Below are positions 23,905 through 31,647 of a stretch of DNA of 42,856 nucleotides, piece after piece. Source of the DNA: Streptomyces sp. MP131-18. GTDB lineage: Bacteria > Actinomycetota > Actinomycetes > Streptomycetales > Streptomycetaceae. The position numbers and the translations under genes were made by a program. Where the stretch lies: positions 887,610 through 930,465 of the forward strand of contig NZ_LZNS01000001.1 in NCBI RefSeq assembly GCF_001984575.1, in the 5' to 3' direction. The notes under the pieces were generated by a model. It did no database searches, was not told the origin of the DNA, and worked only from the letters and a program-made list of their open reading frames with translations. Every line of letters begins with the position of its first letter. Within the stretch, counting starts at the first letter, position 1.

Positions 23905-24024
23905 CGCGCGGCCGAGCGGTCGCCACCGGGCGCGGTCGCCGAGGAAGCTCATCAGCGAGGGAACCGGCACCATGCGGATCACCGTGGCGTCGATGATGAC
24001 CACTGTCGCCGGCCCGATCCCCGT
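23905..24024 (-). pseudogene. Remnant of an MMPL-family membrane transporter (C-terminal segment)
   Basis: On the minus strand the frame reads TGIGPATVVIIDATVIRM followed by VPVPSLMSFLGDRARWRP. This fits the last membrane helix and tail of MMPL/RND-type exporters, where the pattern DATVVRM..VPALM.LLG....W.P is well conserved. Only about 40 residues are left: upstream the frame has no further MMPL similarity and no start, and downstream it runs on without a normal end into the convergent gene. It is thus a decayed 3' fragment at the edge of the PKS cluster. Confidence 0.6.
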
Positions 24025-24116
24025 CACCTCGGCCGAGGTGTCGGGCAGGGCGGAAAACCGAGGAACACCACGGCTCCCGGACTTGTCCCGCACCTGGCCA
24101 CGAGGGACAGCGTAAA

Positions 24117-24147
24117 GCCCGGCCGGCACACCGGGTGCCGGCCGGGC
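24117..24147. terminator. Terminator of the PKS operon
   Basis: A perfect 13-bp stem (GCCCGGCCGGCAC with its complement) with a 5-base ACCGG loop lies 26 bases beyond the stop of the last PKS gene (24173), on the leftward side where its transcript would end. Confidence 0.8.
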
Positions 24148-24172
24148 ACATCGTCATCCGTGCGGACCCCGA

Positions 24173-24562
24173 CTACTCAGGGCTGATGTCGCTCAGCCCG
24201 AAAAGGGCCTTCATGCTCTCGATCCGGCCGTCGGCGCCGACCTCGAAGAGATCCACCGCCTGAACGCGCACCCGGGGACCCTCGGCGTCCGTCGTGTTGA
24301 TGAGCGAAGCGGTGAGCGGAACCGCCACCAGCTTCCCGTCGGCGGCGGCGGAGGGCCGGCCGGGGACGATGTTGATGTCGGTCCCCAGCACGGTGGTGAA
24401 GAACTCCCGCACCGCCGCCCGACCCTGGTGCTTGGCCTGGCCGTAGGGGTCCTCGACGACAGCGTCGTCCGCGAACATCGCGAGAATATCCTCGAGTTTG
24501 CCGGAATTCAGCTTGTCGAAGTATTCGAGAACGATGTCCTTGCGCTTCTGCTCGTCAAGCAT
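24173..24562 (-). other. Internal start that would give a free ketosteroid-isomerase-like protein (129 residues)
   Basis: Within the PKS 3 frame, ATG 24562 opens the isomerase-like domain exactly at its N-terminus (MLDEQKRKDIVLEYFDKL) and is preceded by AGAGG with a 6-base gap, a usable Shine-Dalgarno sequence. The product would have 129 residues, close to the size of stand-alone ketosteroid isomerases (about 125-131). This fits a recent in-frame fusion of a separate gene to the PKS, or production of both a fused and a free form. Confidence 0.4.
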
Positions 24563-27500
24563 CAGTTTCCTCTTGAAGGTCGGGGTGGGGGCTATGGCGA
24601 AGTGCTGGTAGTCACGGCTGTCGAAGGGAGCCGAGGGTTCGCCCAGCCAGTGCCGTTCGCGTTGGAAGACATAGGTCGGCAGCTCCGTCAGCTGGGCTCC
24701 GCGCTCCTCAAAGACCGCTTCCCAGCGCATGTCGCCGCCATGGGCGTACAGGCCGGCCGGGGCCGATAGGGCGTCGCGGACGGAGGTGGCGTGCAGGGCG
24801 ATGGTGCCCGGTTCTGCCGTCCCGGTGGCGGGCGGCAGGGCCTGCCAGAAGCCGGAGCCGGCCAGGTCGTCGGCCGTGAGCGGCCTGGTGCTGCCCACCG
24901 TGAAAACTGGCAGTCCGGCCTCGCCGAACGCCACCGCGCCCAGCACGGTCGCCAGCTCCTCCACCGGCCGGTCCGACGCGAGGGCGCAGATCACCGCAGC
25001 GGCGTCCTCAAGTGTCAGCCAGCCGGCGGCGTGCGCAGCCGCCGGGCCACCGCTCTCCGCGGCCAGTAGCTTCTCCGGGCCGACGCCCCAGCTTTCGTAG
25101 AGCCGGAAGAGCGCCACCTCCCGCAGGAACGCTTCCGCCGAGGGCGGCAGGGAGGCAAGCCGGACATCCAGATGCGCCCGTGCCGCGTCCCATGCCTCCG
25201 CGAAGACCGGGAACGTGTCGTACAGCTCCTGGGCGCCGCCGCCGGCGCCGGTGAACAGCACCGCCGTCCGCAGGCGGCCCTCGGCCGGGGACGGAGGGGC
25301 GATGGCGTTCGGCGCGGTGGTGCCCGTTTCCACCGCCGCGAGTCCGTCGAGCAGTTCGGCCCGGTTACCGGCGAGGACGACGGCACGGTGCTCGAAGGCT
25401 GCCCGGCCGGCGGAGAGGGTGTACCCCACGTCGGTGAGCGACAGGTCGGCCCGGTCGACCAGGTGGTCCCGCAGGCGGCGGGCCTGGGCCCGAAGGGCGG
25501 CAGCAGACCGACCGGACAGCGGGAAGGGCAGGGCCGACTCCCCCGTCCCAACGGGCCCGTCAGGGGTCGGCGCGACGTCTGCTTCCGGCTGTTCCAGGAT
25601 GAGGTGCACCTGGGTGCCGCTGGCGCCGAAGGAAGAGACACCGACCCTGCGCGGTCGGGCCGTCTGCGGCCACGGCTCGTTCTCGGTGACCAGATCGACG
25701 GTGCCGGTGGACCAGTCGACGTCGGAAACGGGCCGCTTGACGTGGATCATTCCGGGCAGCAGCCCGTGGCGCATCGACAGGATGCCCTTGATGACGCCGG
25801 TGACTCCGGAGGCGTTCTGCGAGTGGCCGATGTGGGACTTCACAGTGCTGAGTCGCAATGGTTCCCCGGCCTGCCGCTCGCGGCCGTACGTGGCCAAGAG
25901 CGCCTCAACCTCGACGGAGTCGCCGAGCTTGGTGCCGGTGCCGTGGCCCTCGACCGCGTCGACCTCACCGGGGGTCAGGCCGGCGTTGGCCATGGCCTGT
26001 TCGATCAGCTGCTGCTGCGAACGGGCGTTGGGGGCGGTGAGCCCGTTGCTCGCCCCCTTGTGGTTGACGGCCGAGCCGCGGAGCACGGCCAGGACCGGGT
26101 GCCCCAGACTGCGGGCCCTCGACAGCCGTTCGACGGCGACCATGGCGCCGCCCTCGCCCCATCCGGGCCCGTCGGCCTCGTCGGAATAGGGCTTGCAGCG
26201 GCCGTCCTCGGCGGCGCCGCCGGTCAGCTGGAACCAGGCGTACGGGTGGGCGAGCACGGTGACGCCGCCGGCGAGGGCCAGATCGCACTCGCCGTTGCGC
26301 ACCGCCTGGGCGGCCAGGTGAAGGGACACGGCCGATGAGGTGCAGCCGGTGTCCACCGTGAGCGTCGGACCGTTGAGGTCCAGTGTGTACGCGAGGCGTC
26401 CGGAGGCGAATGCAGGGGACCCGCTGGCGCCGAGGTACGGCTCGCTGTCCTTGGGGATGCGCGGGCCGGGGTTGAAGCCCTGGTAGCTGATGCCGGTGAA
26501 GACCCCGATCTGCTCTCGCGTCCCGGCGCGTGGATTCACTCCGGCGCTTTCCAGGGTCTCCCAGGCGAGTTCGAGCAGGATTCTCTGCTGGGGATCGAGC
26601 ACGACGGCCTCGTGCGGGGAGATGCCGAAGAACTCCGGGTCGAACTCAGTTATGCCGGTGATCAGCCCGGCCTCACGGATGCGCCGGAGTGCTCCCCCGA
26701 GGGGCGTGTCCTCCTCGTCCTCCTCGACCGCTCCCGAGCCCCAACCGCGGTCGGCCGGGGGCGCGCTGACCATGTCCCTGCCGTTGACGAGCGCTTCCCA
26801 CAGTTCGTCGGGCCGCTCGATGCCGCCGGGAAGGCGACAGCTCATGCTCACGATGACGATGGGGTCCTCGTCGGGGGCCACGGCGGTCCCGGGCCGTTCC
26901 CGCCGCTCGTCGACGCCGACGGCACTGCCCAGCAACTCCCCCTGGAGGAAGCGGGCCAGGGCGCCCGGGCTCGGATGGTCGAAGACGAGAGATGCGGGAA
27001 GTGTCAGGCCGGTCGCGGACGAGAGCCGCTTGCGGAGGTCGGTGATGGTCAGCGAGTCGAACCCGAGGTCCCGGAACAGCCGGTTGGGGCCGATCGCCTC
27101 GGTGGAGGTGTGCCCGAGCACGGCCGCGGCCTGTTCGGACACCAGGTCGATCAGGATCGCCTCCCGCGCCGCCGGGGCCGCCGCGGACAGGCGCCGGGTC
27201 AGCTCGGAGGTCGACCGCTTTTCGTCGGCGGCGACGCCGGCGGCCTCCTGCCGAACCGCGGCGAGCCGCGCCCTGCGCAGGTCGGGCAGGTCGGACAGCA
27301 GCGGGCTCGGCCGTCCCGATGTGAAGCTGGCGGCAAAGGTCTCCCACTCGACGCGGGTGACACATACCGAGGTCTCCTCGTGCTCCACGGCCTGCACCAT
27401 GGCGTCGATGGCCAGGTCCGGCAGCATCTCCCGAATCCCGCGCCGGCGCATGTGGTCCAGGAACGCCTCGTCGTTGACGATGGGGCCGCCGCCCCACACC

Positions 27501-30500
27501 CCCCAGGCGATGGATGTGGCCGTCAGCCCGCGGGCGCGGCGCTGTTCCGCGAGCGCGAGGAGGTGGGCGTTGGCCGCCGAATACGCGCTCTGGTTGCCGC
27601 CGCCCCAGACGGCGGTGTGGGAGGCGAACAGGACGAACGCGTCGAGGTGCTGGTCGCCGAGCAGTTCGTCCAGGTGACGGGCGCCGTCGACCTTTGCACT
27701 CCGTATCCGTTCCAGGTCCTCCGGCGTCATGGCATCCAGCGGCATGCCTTCGGTGGAGCCGGCGGCGTGGATGACGGCCGTCAGCGGCAGGTCGGCGGGG
27801 ATCGTCGACAGGAGGGCCGCCAACTCGTCGCGGCGTGCGACGTCACACGCGGCGAGCGTGACCCGGACCCCGGTGGCGGTGAGTTCCCGTTCCAGCTCAC
27901 GGGCGCCCGGCGCAGCATCGCCCTGTCGGCTCGTCAGCACCAGGTGCGCGGCACCGTTTTCGGCGAACCAGCGGGCGAGGTTGACGCCGATCCGGCCGGT
28001 GCCGCCGGTGATGAGCACAGTTCCGGTCGGCCGCCACTGGCGGGAGGGGGCCTTGTCGCCGAAGGGCGCCGGGACCAGGCGGCGGCCGAACACACCGGCG
28101 GCCCGCACCGCGACCTGGTCCTCGCCTCCTTCGAGTCCGGCCAGCACGGTCACCAGGCGCGCCAGGGCACGGTCGTCCAGGTGCTCCGGCAGATCGACGA
28201 GTCCGCCCCAGGCGTGGGGGGGCCGTTCCAATGCCGCGGCGCGGCCCAAGCCCCACTGCTCGGCCTGGAGGGCATCCGCGCCCGTGTCGGCGGAGACCGC
28301 CGACACGGCTTCCTGGGTGGCGCACCACAGCGGTGCCGGGACACCGGCGTCCGAGAGCGCCTGGATGAGCAGCATGGTGTGGGGCAGCGCCGTCGCCGGG
28401 TCGAGTGCCAGCAGGGACAGGACGCCAGAAGGCGCCGGGAGTGCGGCGGTGAGGTCGGTGAGGCGGGCGGCGAGCGCCGCTCTGGTCAGCGACGGCTCAT
28501 CGAACTGGACGACGACGACCTCTGCACCGCCGGCCCGGAGGCCGCCGACGACGGTGGCGGCACGTTCCGCCCCGGCGGCGGGCGCCATCACGAGCCACGT
28601 TCCGCTGAGGCGGCCGGTGGCGGATACGGGGAGCGGCTTCCACGTGACGTGGTAGCGCCAGGAGTCGATGGTGTCGCGGGCCGCGTTGCGGCGACGCCAG
28701 AGGGCGAGCGCGGGCAGCAGGTCGCTCAGCGGGCGGTCGGCATCGATACCAAGTTCGGAGGTGAGCGCGGTGAGGTCGCCGCGGTCGACGGCCTCCCAGA
28801 AACGGGTTTCCGTTTCTTCGCCCGCGGGCGCCGGGGCCGTGACGGCCTCCACCTGCTGCTCAAGCCAGTAACGCTGCCGCTGGAAAGGATAGGTGGGAAG
28901 GCCGGCCACCGCCGTCATGGGGTCGCCCGGCAGGCTCGACCAGTCGACGCCGACTCCGTTGGCCCACGCCTCGGCCAGCGAGGTCAGGAAGCGGGCGGGG
29001 CCTCCCTGGTCCCGGCGGAGCGAGCCGACCGGGGTGCAGTCGGAGCCGGTGGTCTCCTCGACGGCCATGGTGAGCACCGGGTGGGGGCTGCACTCGATGA
29101 ACACCGTGTGGCCGGCCTCCTCGAGGCACCGGGTCGTCTTCTCGAACTCCACGGTCTGCCGGAGGTTGCGCACCCAATAGTCGGCGTCCAGACCGGCGGT
29201 GTCGACCGGGGCGCCGTCAACGGTCGAGTAGAAGGGGATGTCGCTGGTGCGCGGCTCGATACCGGCGAGTTCGCGCAGCAGTTCCTCGCGGATCTCCTCG
29301 ACCTGCGGGGAGTGCGAGGCATAGTCGACCGGGATGCGACGGGCTCGGACGTCCTGCTCCGCACACGCCGCGATCAGCTCCTCCACGGCGGCCGGGTCCC
29401 CGGCCACCACCGTGGAACTGCTGCCGTTGGCCGCGGCGACCGACAGCCGACCGCCCCAGCGGGTGATCAAGGCGAGGGTCTCCTCGCGGCTGCGGGCGAG
29501 GGAGGCCATGGCGCCGTGGCCGGCCAGCCGGCGCCCGATGAGGCGGCTGCGCCGGACGGCGACCCGGGCGCCGTGGGCCAGTGACAGGGCGCCGCAGGCC
29601 ACCGCTGCGGCGATCTCCCCCTGGGAGTGGCCGACGACGGCTGCGGGCCGAACGCCGTGGGTCCGCCACAGCTCGGCCAGCGCCACCATGACGACGAAGA
29701 GCACGGGCTGCACCACGTCGACCCGCTCCAGGTCGGGGGCGCCGTCGGCGCCGCGCAGCACGGCCTCGACCGACCAGTCGGTCTCGGCCTCCACCGCCGC
29801 GGCGGCCTCGGCGAATCGCGCCGCGAAAGCCGGTGTGGTGTCCAGCAGTTCGAGCGCCATGCCGGCCCACTGGCAGCCCTGCCCCGGAAAGACGAACACG
29901 ACGCGGTCCGCCGTTCCCGCGGTTCCCTCGATCACCTCCGCCGAGGGGCGGCCCTCGGCCAGGGCGTCGAGCGAGTCGAGCAGCGCGTCGCGGTCGGTGG
30001 CCAGGACCAGTCCGCGTTCGGGCAGCATGGCCCGGGTGCGGGCCAGGGAAGCGGCGAGTTCGGGCAGCCCGATCTCGGGATGGGCGGCGACGTGCGCACG
30101 CAGCCGGGACGCCTGCTCGCGCAGTGCGGTCCGGCTCAGGCCCGAGAGCAGCACAACTGCCGGGGTGCCGGGAGCGGCGGGCGGCTGGGGCCCGGGCTCG
30201 GCGGATCCGGCGGCCTCGGCGCGTGGGGGCTCCTCGATGATGACGTGCGCGTTGGTGCCGCTGATGCCGAACGAGGAGATGCCGGCGCGCCTGGGCTGTT
30301 CGCCCGCGTGCCACGCGCGGCTCTCGGTCAGCAGCCGCACCTCGCCTGTGTCCCAGTCGATGTGCGGGGAGGGCTCGTCCGCGTGCAGGGTCCTCGGAAG
30401 CCGCCCGTTCCGGATGGCGAGAACCATCTTCATGACGCCGGCGACGCCGGCGGCGGCCTGGGTGTGGCCGATGTTGGATTTGACGGAGCCGAGCCACAAC

Positions 30501-31624
30501 GCTTCCCGGCCCGCACGTTCCTGGCCGTAGGTAGCGATCAGTGCCTGAGCCTCGATCGGGTCGCCGAGCGTGGTGCCGGTGCCGTGCGCCTCGACGACGT
30601 CGACGTCCGCCGGACGCAGGCGCGCATTTTGCAGGGCGGCGCGCATGACGCGCTGCTGAGCGGGGCCGTTCGGGGCGGTGAGGCCGCTCGATGCGCCGTC
30701 CTGGTTCACGGCGGAGCCGCTCACCACGGCGAGCACCGGGTGGTTGTTGCGCCGGGCGTCGGAGAGGCGTTCCAGGAGCAGGACGGCGCTGCCCTCGGCT
30801 GGGCCGAAGCCGCTGGCGTCGGCGGAAAAGGCGCGGCAGCGCCCGTCCTCGGACAGCCCGCGCTGCCGGCTCAGCTCGATGAATCCGTACGGGGTGGACA
30901 TGACCGTGCCGCCGCCCGCCAGGGCAAGGGTGCACTCACCCTGGCGCAGAGACTGGACGGCGAGGTGGATGGCGACCAGCGAGGAGGAGCACGCCGTATC
31001 TATGGTGACGGCCGGCCCTTCCAGACCGAAGGCGTAGGAGACCCGGCCGGAGACGACGCTGGTCATGTTGCCGGTGCCGAGGTAGCCCTCCACCTCGGGG
31101 GGCATCGTCCGCAGCATGCTGGTGTAGTCGGAGGCGATCGTCCCCGCGAAGACGCCCGTCCGGCTTCCCTTGAGCGACAGCGGGTTGATGCCCGCCCGTT
31201 CGAACGCCTCCCAGGAGGTCTCCAGGAACAGTCGCTGCTGCGGGTCCATCGCGAGGGCTTCGCGCGGCGAGATGCCGAACACCGCGGCGTCGAAGTCGCC
31301 GACTCGGGGCAGGAACGCTCCGCCGCGCACATAGGTGGTGCCCGCGTGGTCCGGGTCCGGGTGATAGATCGTCTCCAGGTCCCATCCGCGGTCGTCCGGG
31401 AACGCGGCCACGACATCGCGTTCCTCGTCCAGCAAGCGCCAGAACTCGTCCGGGGAGTCGGCGCCGCCGGGGAATCGGCAGGCCATGGCGACGATCGCGA
31501 TCGGCTCGGTGGCGGCGGCGCGCAGCTGCTGGTTCTGCTTGCGCATCCGGTCCGCCTCGGCGACGGAGGCCCGTAGTGCCTGAACCAGCTTGTCGGTGGA
31601 AGCGGTTGGCGATGAACTGGTCAT
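24173..31624 (-). CDS. Type I PKS 3: KS-AT(mm)-KR-ACP then terminal KS-AT(degenerate)-ketosteroid-isomerase-like domain
   Basis: The protein has 2483 residues from ATG 31624 (GAGGAG 11 bases upstream; a GTG at 31636 sits on that site). Residues 1-40 are a coiled-coil docking domain. Module A: KS 40-465 (C212 in TACSSS, H347, H387), AT 575-925 (S667 in GHSQGE, YASH 768-771, the methylmalonyl type), KR 985-1440 (K1311, S1335, Y1348, N1352; Trp in AVWGGG and no LDD motif, so A-type), ACP with S1524. Terminal unit: KS 1588-2010 keeps Cys (TGCTSS, C1761), His (EGHGTGT) and His (KSHIGH) but in altered surroundings; AT 2116-2326 is shortened, with GHSxGE changed to AESGGP; then residues 2355-2483 are ketosteroid-isomerase-like with Y2368, D2392 and D2458 at the catalytic positions. 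There is no ACP or thioesterase after the second KS. It extends the chain once and probably cyclises it. The start lies 24 bases after the stop of PKS 2. Confidence 0.93.
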   Translation of the reverse strand: MTSSSPTASTDKLVQALRASVAEADRMRKQNQQLRAAATEPIAIVAMACRFPGGADSPDEFWRLLDEERDVVAAFPDDRGWDLETIYHPDPDHAGTTYVRGGAFLPRVGDFDAAVFGISPREALAMDPQQRLFLETSWEAFERAGINPLSLKGSRTGVFAGTIASDYTSMLRTMPPEVEGYLGTGNMTSVVSGRVSYAFGLEGPAVTIDTACSSSLVAIHLAVQSLRQGECTLALAGGGTVMSTPYGFIELSRQRGLSEDGRCRAFSADASGFGPAEGSAVLLLERLSDARRNNHPVLAVVSGSAVNQDGASSGLTAPNGPAQQRVMRAALQNARLRPADVDVVEAHGTGTTLGDPIEAQALIATYGQERAGREALWLGSVKSNIGHTQAAAGVAGVMKMVLAIRNGRLPRTLHADEPSPHIDWDTGEVRLLTESRAWHAGEQPRRAGISSFGISGTNAHVIIEEPPRAEAAGSAEPGPQPPAAPGTPAVVLLSGLSRTALREQASRLRAHVAAHPEIGLPELAASLARTRAMLPERGLVLATDRDALLDSLDALAEGRPSAEVIEGTAGTADRVVFVFPGQGCQWAGMALELLDTTPAFAARFAEAAAAVEAETDWSVEAVLRGADGAPDLERVDVVQPVLFVVMVALAELWRTHGVRPAAVVGHSQGEIAAAVACGALSLAHGARVAVRRSRLIGRRLAGHGAMASLARSREETLALITRWGGRLSVAAANGSSSTVVAGDPAAVEELIAACAEQDVRARRIPVDYASHSPQVEEIREELLRELAGIEPRTSDIPFYSTVDGAPVDTAGLDADYWVRNLRQTVEFEKTTRCLEEAGHTVFIECSPHPVLTMAVEETTGSDCTPVGSLRRDQGGPARFLTSLAEAWANGVGVDWSSLPGDPMTAVAGLPTYPFQRQRYWLEQQVEAVTAPAPAGEETETRFWEAVDRGDLTALTSELGIDADRPLSDLLPALALWRRRNAARDTIDSWRYHVTWKPLPVSATGRLSGTWLVMAPAAGAERAATVVGGLRAGGAEVVVVQFDEPSLTRAALAARLTDLTAALPAPSGVLSLLALDPATALPHTMLLIQALSDAGVPAPLWCATQEAVSAVSADTGADALQAEQWGLGRAAALERPPHAWGGLVDLPEHLDDRALARLVTVLAGLEGGEDQVAVRAAGVFGRRLVPAPFGDKAPSRQWRPTGTVLITGGTGRIGVNLARWFAENGAAHLVLTSRQGDAAPGARELERELTATGVRVTLAACDVARRDELAALLSTIPADLPLTAVIHAAGSTEGMPLDAMTPEDLERIRSAKVDGARHLDELLGDQHLDAFVLFASHTAVWGGGNQSAYSAANAHLLALAEQRRARGLTATSIAWGVWGGGPIVNDEAFLDHMRRRGIREMLPDLAIDAMVQAVEHEETSVCVTRVEWETFAASFTSGRPSPLLSDLPDLRRARLAAVRQEAAGVAADEKRSTSELTRRLSAAAPAAREAILIDLVSEQAAAVLGHTSTEAIGPNRLFRDLGFDSLTITDLRKRLSSATGLTLPASLVFDHPSPGALARFLQGELLGSAVGVDERRERPGTAVAPDEDPIVIVSMSCRLPGGIERPDELWEALVNGRDMVSAPPADRGWGSGAVEEDEEDTPLGGALRRIREAGLITGITEFDPEFFGISPHEAVVLDPQQRILLELAWETLESAGVNPRAGTREQIGVFTGISYQGFNPGPRIPKDSEPYLGASGSPAFASGRLAYTLDLNGPTLTVDTGCTSSAVSLHLAAQAVRNGECDLALAGGVTVLAHPYAWFQLTGGAAEDGRCKPYSDEADGPGWGEGGAMVAVERLSRARSLGHPVLAVLRGSAVNHKGASNGLTAPNARSQQQLIEQAMANAGLTPGEVDAVEGHGTGTKLGDSVEVEALLATYGRERQAGEPLRLSTVKSHIGHSQNASGVTGVIKGILSMRHGLLPGMIHVKRPVSDVDWSTGTVDLVTENEPWPQTARPRRVGVSSFGASGTQVHLILEQPEADVAPTPDGPVGTGESALPFPLSGRSAAALRAQARRLRDHLVDRADLSLTDVGYTLSAGRAAFEHRAVVLAGNRAELLDGLAAVETGTTAPNAIAPPSPAEGRLRTAVLFTGAGGGAQELYDTFPVFAEAWDAARAHLDVRLASLPPSAEAFLREVALFRLYESWGVGPEKLLAAESGGPAAAHAAGWLTLEDAAAVICALASDRPVEELATVLGAVAFGEAGLPVFTVGSTRPLTADDLAGSGFWQALPPATGTAEPGTIALHATSVRDALSAPAGLYAHGGDMRWEAVFEERGAQLTELPTYVFQRERHWLGEPSAPFDSRDYQHFAIAPTPTFKRKLMLDEQKRKDIVLEYFDKLNSGKLEDILAMFADDAVVEDPYGQAKHQGRAAVREFFTTVLGTDINIVPGRPSAAADGKLVAVPLTASLINTTDAEGPRVRVQAVDLFEVGADGRIESMKALFGLSDISPE

Positions 31625-31647
31625 GAAGGAGTCCACTCCTCAAGCGG

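Noticed and set aside
24600..25290. Functional acyltransferase in the terminal PKS unit
   Set aside because: The nucleophile region reads AESGGP instead of GHSxGE, the specificity motif is absent and a large middle part is missing.
26612..29584. Very long open frames on the plus strand opposite the PKS genes (also 32467-35847)
   Set aside because: They are mirror frames of high-GC coding sequence: low-complexity Gly/Arg/Gln/Val-rich translations, no domains, while the minus strand has complete PKS domains.
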